A stretch of DNA of 64,000 bases from Thermasporomyces composti (GTDB lineage: Bacteria; Actinomycetota; Actinomycetes; Propionibacteriales; Actinopolymorphaceae), in contig NZ_QTUC01000001.1 of assembly GCF_003386795.1 (NCBI RefSeq), forward strand, positions 3,534,001 to 3,598,000. Direction: 5' to 3'. Position 1 is the stretch's first letter, and each line of letters starts with the position of its first letter. Positions 17,128 through 25,063 of the stretch are shown here, piece after piece. Position numbers and translations under genes: made by a program. The notes beneath the pieces were generated by a model. That model did no database searches, was not told the DNA's origin, and saw only the letters and a list, made by a program, of their open reading frames with translations.

Positions 17128-19023
17128 GTGACCATCGTCCCGGGCGTCGTGCGCTATCCGGTGGTCTGGCTGACGATCGTCGTTGGGCTGGCGGTTCTCG
17201 TGCTCACCGCCGTGGGTCTGCCCGAGGTGGGGAGATGGACCGCTACGGCGTACGTCGCCGGGATCATCGGCTGGGCAGGCGTCGGCATGGTCAAGGCGGC
17301 TCTGCGCGGCCGGTGGGGAATCGATGTCCTGGCCATCATGGCGATGGTCGCCACGTTGGCCGTCGGCGAGTACGTCGCCGCCCTCATCGTGGTGTTGATG
17401 CTGTCCGGCGGACACGCCTTGGAGGAGTACGCCGAGCGTCGCGCCAAGCACGACCTCAGCGCGTTGCTCGACCGCTCCCCGCGGATGGCGCACGTCGTCA
17501 CGGCCGCGCCGGACGGTTCGCGGGTCTACCGCGACGTTCCAGTCACCGAGGTTCGCCCGGGTGACGTCTTGCTGGTCCGCCCGGCGGAAATCGTGCCAGT
17601 CGACGGCGAGCTCTTGTCCGACACTGGCACGTTCGACGACTCGTCGTTGACCGGCGAGAGCCTACCCGTCGTCCGAGAACGCGGCGAGGACGTGTACTCC
17701 GGGTCGGTCAACGGCGAGCGCGCGGTGCGAGTTCGCGCTTTGCGCTCGAGCGCTGAAAGCCAGTACCAGCAAATCGTCGAACTGGTGAAAGCTGCGCAGG
17801 AGTCCCGGGCGCCTGTGGTCAGGCTGGCCGACCGATTCGCAGTTCCATTCACGGTGGTGTCGCTGGCTATCGCAGGCGCCGCCTATCTCATGTCGCACGA
17901 TGTCGTACGGATCGCGGAGGTCCTCGTCCTCGCGACGCCTTGCCCCCTTCTCATCGCGGCGCCTGTGGCGTTCCTGGGTGGAATGTCGCGCGCGTCGAGA
18001 GCCGGCGTCATCGTGAAGGGCGGGGGCGTGCTCGAGCTTCTCGCCCGCACCCGATCCGCGGCGTTCGACAAGACCGGCACACTCACCCAGGGCAATCCCG
18101 ACGTCGTGGACATTCGTGCCCGCTCCGGCTTCGACGCCTGTGACCTGCTGTCCTTCGCCGCGTCAGCCGAGCAGTACTCCACGCATGCCTTCGCCGGAGC
18201 GATCGTCCGCGCCGCCACCGAGCGAGGTGTTCCCGTGCGTTCGGCACGGGAGGCCCGTGAGGAAGCCACGAATGGTGTGGTCGCGGACGTCGAGGGACGT
18301 GAGGTGGCCGTCGGGAAGCGCGCCTTCGTCGAGGCGGTCGCGGGGCCGATCGGCCCGGAGCCGGTCGGGGCCGGCCACGCCACCGCGTTCGTCGCGATCG
18401 ACGGCACCTACGCCGGTGTGCTCGTCCTGGCCGACCAGATCAGGCCCGAGGCGCCCGCTGTCGTGTCCTGGCTGCGGGATCACGACGTTCGCCGCGTCGC
18501 CATGCTGACCGGCGACAGCGCGGGCACGGCTCAGGGCATCGCCGCGCAGGTAGGCATCACCGAGGTCCACGCCGAGCTGCTCCCCACGGACAAGGTGGAC
18601 CTGGCGACGGCGATGACGCCGCGCCCCACCTTGGTCGTCGGTGACGGGGTCAACGACGCCCCGGTCCTGGCGGCGGCCGACGTCGGTGTCGCGATGGGAG
18701 CCCGCGGGTCGACGGCGGCCGGCGACGCCGCGGACGTGGTGCTGCTGCGGAACTCCCTCGACGGTGTCGTCGACGCTCACGCGGTGAGCCGCCGCACGCT
18801 GCGGGTCGCGCGCCAGTCGATCTGGATCGGTGTCACGCTCAGCGTCGGCCTCATGCTCGTCGCAACCACCGGAGCGATTCCCGCGGTGGCCGGCGCGCTC
18901 ATCCAGGAGCTGGTCGACCTCGCCACCATCCTGAACTCGCTCCGCGCCCTGCGCGGGCCGACGCCCTTCCGGCCGACGGCTGAACCGCCGTCCTCCACGT
19001 CTCTCGCGGCGACCGCGAGCTAG
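17128..19023 (+). CDS. Heavy-metal-type P1B ATPase lacking an HMA domain
   Basis: A 631-residue cation pump. The actuator-domain TGES is at about 175-178, the membrane metal-binding motif TPCPL at about 270-274, the phosphorylated Asp at D314 in DKTGTLT, and the ATP-domain GDGVNDAP near residue 507. There is no N-terminal CxxC metal-binding domain, and the protein is shorter than typical CopA/ZntA. In place of the SEHPLA signature it reads STHAFA, so the conserved HP dipeptide is HA. Metal specificity is therefore uncertain. GTG start after AGAGGA; transcribed alone. Confidence 0.85.
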   Translation: MTIVPGVVRYPVVWLTIVVGLAVLVLTAVGLPEVGRWTATAYVAGIIGWAGVGMVKAALRGRWGIDVLAIMAMVATLAVGEYVAALIVVLMLSGGHALEEYAERRAKHDLSALLDRSPRMAHVVTAAPDGSRVYRDVPVTEVRPGDVLLVRPAEIVPVDGELLSDTGTFDDSSLTGESLPVVRERGEDVYSGSVNGERAVRVRALRSSAESQYQQIVELVKAAQESRAPVVRLADRFAVPFTVVSLAIAGAAYLMSHDVVRIAEVLVLATPCPLLIAAPVAFLGGMSRASRAGVIVKGGGVLELLARTRSAAFDKTGTLTQGNPDVVDIRARSGFDACDLLSFAASAEQYSTHAFAGAIVRAATERGVPVRSAREAREEATNGVVADVEGREVAVGKRAFVEAVAGPIGPEPVGAGHATAFVAIDGTYAGVLVLADQIRPEAPAVVSWLRDHDVRRVAMLTGDSAGTAQGIAAQVGITEVHAELLPTDKVDLATAMTPRPTLVVGDGVNDAPVLAAADVGVAMGARGSTAAGDAADVVLLRNSLDGVVDAHAVSRRTLRVARQSIWIGVTLSVGLMLVATTGAIPAVAGALIQELVDLATILNSLRALRGPTPFRPTAEPPSSTSLAATAS

Positions 19024-19068
19024 CTGGCCGGACGGCTGGTCACCTCGCCACGAGGCAGGTGCACCATC

Positions 19069-19101
19069 GCCTCTGACCTGTCATTTCCGCAGGCCAGAGG
19101 C
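19069..19101. terminator. Hairpin terminator between the P-type ATPase gene and tRNA-Lys
   Basis: Arms 19069-19080 and 19090-19101 pair over 12 bp with one G-T pair around a 9-base loop. It lies 46 bases after the ATPase stop and 7 bases after the 3' end of the convergent tRNA-Lys, so it may serve both. Confidence 0.65.
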
Positions 19102-19107
19102 GGTTTG

Positions 19108-19170
<63 letters not shown>

Positions 19171-19180
<10 letters not shown>

Positions 19181-20754
19181 TCGGCCTCCGGAATGCTAGC
19201 AGTGCCCCTCCCAGCGACGAAATCGAGGACCGCCTTCGCCGCGTTGTGGCCCCCGATCCCGCTGACCCCGCCGCCTCGCCGGGCCCCGCTGCCACAGATC
19301 AGCAGGTTCGGCACGGCGGTCTCGACACCCCACGTCCCCACCTCGTCCTCGGCCTCGGCCCACGGCCAGGCGAGGTCGCCGTGGAAAATGTGGCCGCCCG
19401 GCATCCCGATCGAGCTCTCGATGTCGAGGGGACTCCGCACCTCCAGGCACGGTCGGCCGTCGGCGTCGCGGGCGAGGCAGTCCTCGATGGGCTCCTCGAG
19501 GTAGGCGTTGAGGGCGGAGAGGCAGGCCTGGGCGGCCTTGTCCCGTTGGTCGGGATCGTCGAACAACCGCGCCGGCGTCTGCAGGCCGAAGAGCGTCACG
19601 GTGTGCCAGCCCTGCTCGACGAGCTCTGGGGCGAGGATGCTCGGGTCGGTGAGGGTGTGGCAGTAGAGCTCGCTCGGCATCCGGCTCGGGAGCTGACCCG
19701 CGGCCGCCTCGTCGTAGGCCTGCCGCAGCGCCGTGTAGCCCTCGTCGATGTGCAGGGTGCCCGCGAAGGCCTGCGCGGGGTCGACTCCCGAGCGGAACCT
19801 GGGCAGCCGGGTGAGCAGCAGGTTGATCTTGATCTGGCACCCCTCGGGGACGTGCTCCGGTGTGCGGCCGAGAAGCCGATCGAGTGTGGCCGGGGCCACA
19901 CCCGCCAGGACGTACGCCGCGGAGACGGCCTCGTCCTGCTCGTTCGCCACATAGCGGACCTCAGCGGAGCGACCGTCGGTGTCGATGCGGATGACCTTCG
20001 CGCCGGTGCGCAGCGTCGCGCCCGCCGAGCGGGCGGCCCGGGCCAGTTCGTCCGTCACCGCGCCCATGCCGCCGACCGGCACGCGCCACTCACCGGTGCC
20101 GTTGCCGATCACGTGGTAGAGGAAGCAGCGGTTCTGCCGCAGCGACGGGTCGTGGGCGTGGGTGAAGGTTCCGATGAGCGCGTCGGTCAGGACCACGCCT
20201 CGCACGGTGTCGTCTCGGAACGCCTCCTCGATCGCCACGCCGACCGGTGTCGCGACGAAGCGTTCCCACGTCTCTGCGCCCACCAGGGCGCGCATCTCGT
20301 GGGCCGGCCGGAGTGGCTCCAGCATCGTCGGGGCGAGGGTGCGGGCCATCGCCCCGAGCTCGCCGTAGAAGCGTCGCCAGGCGGCGTACTCCGTGTCTCC
20401 GCCGGTGAGCGCTCGAAACGACGCCTCGGTCGCCGGTCCCGGGTCGCGTTCGACGAGCAGGCCGGTGTGCGCCCCATGCCGGATGACGGGTGTGTAGGAG
20501 GCGACCGCTCGGGATGCCAGCCTGACCTTGAGTCCGAGGTCGGCGACGATCTGGTCGGGGAGCAGGCTGACCAAGTAGGAGTACCGCGACAACCTGGCGT
20601 CCAGCCCGGGGAAGACACGCTCGCTCACCGCTGCTCCGCCGATGTGGTCGAGACGTTCCAAGACCAGCACCGACAGGCCGGCCTTGGCCAGGTAGGCGGC
20701 CGCGACCAGGCCGTTGTGCCCGCCGCCGACCACGACCGCGTCGTATCGCTCCAT
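19171..20754 (-). CDS. CrtI-like NAD(P)/FAD-dependent oxidoreductase
   Basis: A 527-residue flavoprotein. The N-terminal dinucleotide-binding motif VVVGGGHNGLVAAAYLAKAG is at residues 7-26, followed by VLERLDHIGGAAVSE; the C-terminal FAD motif LLICGSGARRGGGVSGIGG is near residue 490. This fits the phytoene-desaturase/PYROXD2-like branch, not amine oxidases. No carotenoid genes are near, so the substrate is unknown. ATG start is supported by a leaderless -10 box. The reading frame ends inside the following tRNA-Lys gene. Confidence 0.85.
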
Positions 20755-20761
20755 AGCCGCG

Positions 20762-20767
20762 AGCCTA
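20762..20767 (-). promoter_or_regulatory. -10 box of the leaderless CrtI-like gene
   Basis: Read on minus, TAGGCT precedes the ATG by 7 bases. It is divergent from the murE-like pseudogene, 98 bases away. Confidence 0.5.
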
Positions 20768-20864
20768 CGTGGGGCACGCCGGCGCGTCGCGTGCTCGAGA
20801 CTGGGGCAGGTTCGCCACGGACGCGGTCGAGCAGGCCCGGTCGAGACGTCGCCCGAGGCGGGAG

Positions 20865-22180
20865 ATGATCACCGTCAAGGACATCCTGGCCGTTCTTCCC
20901 GACGACGCGCGAGCTGTGCGTCAGCTCGCCCTCGACGACGTCGTGACGGGCGTGCAGGTGGACTCCCGGCGGGTCACCTCGGGCGCGGTCTTCGTCTCCT
21001 TGGCGAAGGTGCCGACGGCTCGAGTCGCCCACATCGCCCAGGCGCGCGCCGCCGGCGCGACCGCTGTGATCGGACCGCCGGGGTCGGATGCGGACATCCA
21101 CGTCACCGATCCCGCGGCCGCCGCGGCGGCGGTGGCGTGCGCGTTCTACCGCTACCCGGCACGGAAGCTGTCGGTCGTCGCGGTCACCGGCTCCAACGGC
21201 AAGAGCTCCGTGAGCTACGCGCTGGGCGGTGTCCTGCGGACGCTGGGCGCCAGGGTGGGGGTGATCGGCACGATCGGCATCTCCGTGGACGGCGTGGAGC
21301 TGGATGTCGAGCGGCGCACGCCGACCACGCCGGAGTCGGTCGATGTCCAGAGCCTCCTCCGTCGGTTCGCCGACGGCGGCGTGACGCACGTGGTGGTGGA
21401 GGCGTCCTCGATCGCGCTCGCCGAGCGGCGGTGGCCAACGCCGACGATCCCGTCGGCCGCCGGATCGAGCGGCGCTGGAACGCCCGCACGTTCGCGCTGC
21501 GGTCGGACGCCGAGCTCGTCGCCACCGACCTACGGCGAAGGGTCGACGGGACGGTGTTCGTCGTGCACGCGGACGGTCAGGCGGTGCCGGCGTCGGTGCG
21601 CGGGTTCGGCGAGTTCAGCGTCTCCAACGCGCTGGCCGTCCTCGCCACGGCGGTCGAGCTCGGCGTCCCACTCGACGACGCGGTGCGCCGTTGGCCGCGC
21701 AGCTGGGTCCGCCGGGCCGGATGCAGGTGGTGCCGGTGAACCGGCCGTACACGGTGGTGGTGGACTACGCGCACAGCCCGGACGCCTTGGAGCAGGTGCT
21801 GCGGACACTGCGCACCGGCGCGACGGGTCGCCTCGTGACGGTGTTCGGCTGTGGCGGGGACCGGGATCGCGCCAAGCGTCCGGCCATGGGACGGATCGCG
21901 GCCGAGCTGTCCGACCAGGTCGTCGTCACCAGCGACATCCTCGGACGGAGGATCCGCTGCGGATCATCGGCGACGTCCTCGCCGGCACGACGGCGCGCGG
22001 ACCGCGTTCACGCGATCCCCGACCGCGCCGAGGCGATCGCGCACGCCATGGCCACGGCCCGCCCGGGGTGACCTCATCCTCATCGCCGGCAAGGGCAGCG
22101 AGCCCTGCCAGATCGTCGGCGACACGAAGGTGCCGTACAGCGATGAGGCCACGGTGCTCTCGCTCGCGTCGGACGGGTGA
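20865..22180 (+). pseudogene. Decayed MurE-like Mur ligase
   Basis: Fragments of a UDP-MurNAc-tripeptide-synthetase homolog are spread over all three plus frames. The first intact stretch (20865 to about 21440) has DSRRVTSGAVFVSL, Walker-type AVTGSNGKSSVSYALG and [11 protein letters not shown]. It then jumps directly to [10 protein letters not shown], so the roughly 60-residue segment with the TNLGRDHLD region is deleted. Further frame changes occur near 21690, 21945, 21990 and 22068, before [48 protein letters not shown] and [15 protein letters not shown]. At least four frameshifts plus a deletion make function very unlikely. No division-cluster genes are nearby, so this was a paralog. Confidence 0.88.
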
Positions 22181-22204
22181 GCCGGCGCGCCGGGACCGGC
22201 CCGG

Positions 22205-22843
22205 TCAGCAGACGATCTTGAGCGCGCTGGCGAACCCGGTGCCGAGCGTGAACTGCGCGCTGATGTGCAGGAAGGCCGCCGCCTCGAGGAAGCGCGCGCG
22301 GCTCAACGGACCCGCGTCGATCGGGCGCATCCCGCCGGACTCCACCAGGCTGGCCACGGTGGCTTTGGCCTCCGCGTCGTCGCCGGCGAGGAAGACGTCC
22401 AAGGGCATGCCGGCGACCTGCCCAGTCAGCAGCGTGCCGGCGAAGGTGGTGTTGAACGCCTTGACGATGCGCGCACCAGGGTCCGCGGCCTTGGCGATCT
22501 CCTCCGCCGCCGAGCTGTCGGCGGGTGTGAGGAGGCCGTCGTAGCTGGACTTGATCGGGTTGGTCACGTCGATGACGGTCAGCCCGTTGAGCTGGTCGCC
22601 GTACTGCTTGACCAGCCCGAGCGTCGCGACGTAGGGGACGGCGAGGACCACGACAGAGCCCAGCAGGGGGTCGCCGATCGTTCCCGCCGAGACCCGGCCC
22701 TCGGACGCGCTGCGCAGCTCGTCCACCAGGATGGCGGACTGGCCGGCATCCCTGTCCAGGATGTGCACCTGGTGGTTTCCCACCAGCAGACGGGTCGCGA
22801 TCCCTCGAGCCATGTTGCCCGCGCCGAGAATGGTCACCTGCAC
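22205..22843 (-). CDS. NPDG/F420H2:NADP+ oxidoreductase-like protein
   Basis: A 212-residue Rossmann protein. The N-terminus VQVTILGAGNMARGIATRLL is the NADP-binding GxGxxA segment of the F420-dependent NADP reductase / pyrroline-carboxylate-reductase-like family. Later come VVVLAVPY, VIDVTNPIK, KAFNTTFAG (family KAFNT) and DVFLAGDD. It may transfer hydride between NADPH and F420, but several actinobacterial paralogs have unknown substrates. GTG at 22843 was chosen for its GGGAGG site 7 bases upstream and the match of the N-terminus to the family. Confidence 0.82.
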   Translation of the reverse strand: MQVTILGAGNMARGIATRLLVGNHQVHILDRDAGQSAILVDELRSASEGRVSAGTIGDPLLGSVVVLAVPYVATLGLVKQYGDQLNGLTVIDVTNPIKSSYDGLLTPADSSAAEEIAKAADPGARIVKAFNTTFAGTLLTGQVAGMPLDVFLAGDDAEAKATVASLVESGGMRPIDAGPLSRARFLEAAAFLHISAQFTLGTGFASALKIVC

Positions 22844-23382
22844 CAGCGGACCTCCCGTCAGGAGACATCGGCCTGCCAACCCTGCGCATACCCAAGCCCC
22901 GACGACGGGGAACGAGGCGAGGATTCCGCCGTACCGACGTCACCGCCTGCGACCGCTCGCGCGGTTGTGTCAGCCAGCCGTTGTGTCAGCCAGCTTCGAG
23001 TCAGGCAGCGTGTGATCGGTGAGCGCAGTGGGTACCGACCACCTGGTCCTTCGCTGGCTCGGCGTGGCCGGCGAGCCGCTTGGCCACGTCTTCGAGGACA
23101 CCGAGCAAGCCGGGTGGTTCGGCAAGGTCGTCAAGCTGGCCTTGCGTCGCGTCCATCGCGGCGGTGGCGAGGGAGCGGATCGCGCTGGCGCTCTGGTGGA
23201 GCAGCGTGAGCGATCGCACATCGACGTCCCCGTGGAGGCGCCGCCGCTCAGCCTTCCAACGGCCGTGGCTTCGCGTGCCCGTCGAGAGGATTCCGAGCCG
23301 TCCTTCGCCGGGGATCCGGGCTGGCTCTGTGCTCTCGGGGCGACGACGCGGCGTAGTCCTTCGCCGTGCGGAGTGACCAGGC
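22844..23382. other. Intergenic stretch with at most one weak small gene
   Basis: About 540 bases. The only candidate is a 72-residue minus-strand frame at 23001-23219, listed separately with low confidence. I see no repeats, RNA genes or strong hairpins in the rest. Confidence 0.4.
23001..23219 (-). CDS. Possible small helical protein, unrecognised
   Basis: A 72-residue frame whose middle (LLHQSASAIRSLATAAMDA, then LLGVLEDVAKRLAGHAEP) looks like two amphipathic helices, with composition closer to real protein than to the usual Arg/Pro-rich shadow frames here. The frame continues open upstream, so the start is uncertain and the piece could be the end of a decayed longer gene. No family is recognised and no ribosome site is convincing. 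Treat as hypothetical. Confidence 0.25.
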   Translation of the reverse strand: MRSLTLLHQSASAIRSLATAAMDATQGQLDDLAEPPGLLGVLEDVAKRLAGHAEPAKDQVVGTHCAHRSHAA

Positions 23383-23562
23383 CTACGGGTCGCGCCGGTC
23401 GGAGGCGCCTTGTTGTTGGTCGAGGTACGCCTCGAGCGCGGTCATGATGAGCGCGGACATGGTGAGTCTGCGGGCGCGCGCGTAAGACTCGGCGCGACGC
23501 CACAGGTCGACGTCAGACGCCCTCACGTAGATCGTCTTCTGTTCACCTCGCTGCTCGGCCAC
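23383..23562 (-). CDS. Ribbon-helix-helix (CopG/Arc-like) DNA-binding protein
   Basis: A 59-residue protein. QKTIYVRASDVDLWRRAES resembles the beta-strand plus first helix of ribbon-helix-helix repressors, and RRLTMSALIMTALEAYLDQ the second helix. Such small proteins are antitoxins, plasmid-partition or autoregulatory repressors. A GTG start is used. A nested palindrome lies 22-48 bases upstream, in the divergent promoter region shared with the small zinc-binding protein, consistent with self-repression. No toxin gene is recognisable beside it. Confidence 0.75.
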   Translation of the reverse strand: MAEQRGEQKTIYVRASDVDLWRRAESYARARRLTMSALIMTALEAYLDQQQGASDRRDP

Positions 23563-23583
23563 GCGGATACCTTGCCTGTCTAA

Positions 23584-23610
23584 GTGGATCTACTTTGATC
23601 CACGTAGTAG
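23584..23610. promoter_or_regulatory. Nested palindromic operator between two divergent small genes
   Basis: Arms GTGGATC (23584-23590) and GATCCAC (23597-23603) form a perfect 7-bp inverted repeat with a 6-base spacer. A second pair CTACT (23590-23594) and AGTAG (23606-23610) is interleaved with it. It is the natural binding site for the ribbon-helix-helix protein encoded next to it. Confidence 0.6.
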
Positions 23611-23696
23611 TCTTCGCTTACCCGGCGTGGCGGTCGGTTGACCGCTCGGCCACGCCGTCCCGGCCGCCACGCCGTACCCAGCCTGGTGGAGGAGCC

Positions 23697-23936
23697 ATGG
23701 GTGAGCTGGTGCCGTACCACGAGCTACTGGACTCCGGGCGGCTCGATTGGCTCTGGGATGGTCGCCTGCACACGATGTACGGCTACACGTCCCACGACCT
23801 CGCGACGTTCGCGCGGGTCCTGGCACGGCCGTGCCCGGACTGCGGCGCGGGTCAGGCGGAGCGCTGTCGCACGACGAGTGGACGGGAGCTGATGGCGCTC
23901 GACGAGCAGCACCTGTCGCGCCGGCTGCGACGATGA
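23697..23936 (+). CDS. Small zinc-finger-like protein
   Basis: A 79-residue protein. The C-terminal half has a CPDCGAGQAERCRTTSGREL stretch followed by DEQHLSRRLRR, matching the CPxCGA...C...G......H..R pattern of short zinc-binding domains common in actinobacterial and phage proteins. Two Cys pairs or Cys3-His would bind zinc. The N-terminal half (DWLWDGRLHTMYGYTSHDLATFA) is unrecognised. ATG with GGAGGAG just upstream. It is divergent from the ribbon-helix-helix gene across the palindromic operator, so the two may be co-regulated. Confidence 0.65.
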   Translation: MGELVPYHELLDSGRLDWLWDGRLHTMYGYTSHDLATFARVLARPCPDCGAGQAERCRTTSGRELMALDEQHLSRRLRR

Positions 23937-24044
23937 GAACCCGACGATGAGAACCGGCGGCCACGTGATTACACGAGAGGCTCTCGCGTAAGCACTCCGA
24001 CCGCCGCGACCGCGTTTCCGCAGGTCAGAGGCATGATCGCTTGG

Positions 24045-24118
24045 GGTGAGTGACGGGACTTGAACCCGCGACACCTGGGACCACAACCCAGTGCTCTACC
24101 AGCTGAGCTACACCCACC
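24045..24118 (-). tRNA. tRNA-His (anticodon GUG)
   Basis: The cloverleaf has acceptor arms 24111-24117 and 24046-24052 (one G-T pair), discriminator C and a possible extra G at 24118 (G-1, characteristic of tRNA-His). Anticodon stem CTGGG/CCCAG encloses loop TTGTGGT (anticodon GTG), with a GTTCAAG T-loop. It lies next to orn, a common actinobacterial arrangement. Confidence 0.94.
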
Positions 24119-24289
24119 ACGTCGTACGGAACGCTCCGTACGGACGACTGCCGCGGATGTTCTCCGCGGCGGCCCCTAGTGTAGCCCCACCGGTTCGCGG
24201 ACCCGACACCGAGATCGAGGGTCGACAGCGCGCCCGGTCGCGGGCCCGCGCACGGCGCGTCCGCGGGGCCCGCGCGGCGCTCGGCGTCC

Positions 24290-25033
24290 TCACTCGCCTC
24301 GAAGGGCCGCGTCCCCGTGGTTCTCCGACGCGTTCTCGGCGGACGTCGCGACGCCGTTCGGCGCGTCGGGCTCCGACGGTGCCGGAGTGTCGGGCTCGGC
24401 GTCCGTGGCCGCCTTCGCGGCCGAGGCACCACCCGTCGGATGGCCCATGATCTGCTCCGCGATCGCCTTCGCCGCCTCCGAGTCCGGACCGGGCTGCGGC
24501 ACGAAGACCGCCGCGCGGTAGTAACGCAGCTCGTCGATCGACTCCCGAATGTCGGCCAGGGCGCGGTGGTTGCCGACCTTGCTCGGGCTGGCGAAGTAGA
24601 CCCGCGGGTACCAGCGCCGGACCAGCTCCTTGATGGAGGAGACGTCGACGTTGCGGTAGTGCAGGTGCTTCTCGACCGCTGGCATGTCGCGCGCCAGGAA
24701 CGCCCGATCCGTCGCGATCGAGTTGCCCGCGAGCGGGGCCTTCCCGGCTTCCGGGGCGTAGGTGCGGATGTAGGACAGCACCCGCTCCTCCGCCTCAGCG
24801 AGCGACACCCCCTTCGACAGCTCGTCCAGCAGCCCGGACGCCGTGTGCATCTCGCGGACGACGTCGCGCATCTGGTCGAGCGCCTGCTGGGGCGGCTTGA
24901 CTACGAGATCGACGCCGTCCCCGAGGACGTTGAGATCGCCATCGGTGACGAGCGCGGCCACCTCGATCAACGCATCGGTCTCGAGGTCGAGGCCTGTCAT
25001 CTCGCAGTCGATCCATACCAACCGGTCGTACAT
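24290..25033 (-). CDS. orn: Oligoribonuclease
   Basis: DEDDh 3'-5' exoribonuclease that degrades RNA dinucleotides and nanoRNA, including pGpG from c-di-GMP turnover. 247 residues; the catalytic domain is residues 1-200 with D9 and E11 in IDCEMTGLD, later [30 protein letters not shown] and [14 protein letters not shown]. An extra ~45-residue Ala/Glu/Asp-rich C-terminal tail is absent from E. coli Orn. ATG start; a TANNNT box 8 bases upstream and an AGGAGG in the spacer are both present. Confidence 0.97.
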   Translation of the reverse strand: MYDRLVWIDCEMTGLDLETDALIEVAALVTDGDLNVLGDGVDLVVKPPQQALDQMRDVVREMHTASGLLDELSKGVSLAEAEERVLSYIRTYAPEAGKAPLAGNSIATDRAFLARDMPAVEKHLHYRNVDVSSIKELVRRWYPRVYFASPSKVGNHRALADIRESIDELRYYRAAVFVPQPGPDSEAAKAIAEQIMGHPTGGASAAKAATDAEPDTPAPSEPDAPNGVATSAENASENHGDAALRGE

Positions 25034-25041
25034 GGCCTCCT

Positions 25042-25047
25042 ACCCTA
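25042..25047 (-). promoter_or_regulatory. -10 box close upstream of orn
   Basis: On minus, TAGGGT precedes the ATG by 8 bases. The spacer itself contains AGGAGG, which would be removed or truncated if transcription starts at the usual distance, so the mode of initiation is ambiguous. Confidence 0.4.
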
Positions 25048-25063
25048 TGCGGTCCGCGTCAGG

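Noticed and set aside
20865-22180. Functional murE with programmed frameshifting
   Set aside because: Multiple independent frame changes plus a deletion of the catalytic middle cannot be explained by recoding.
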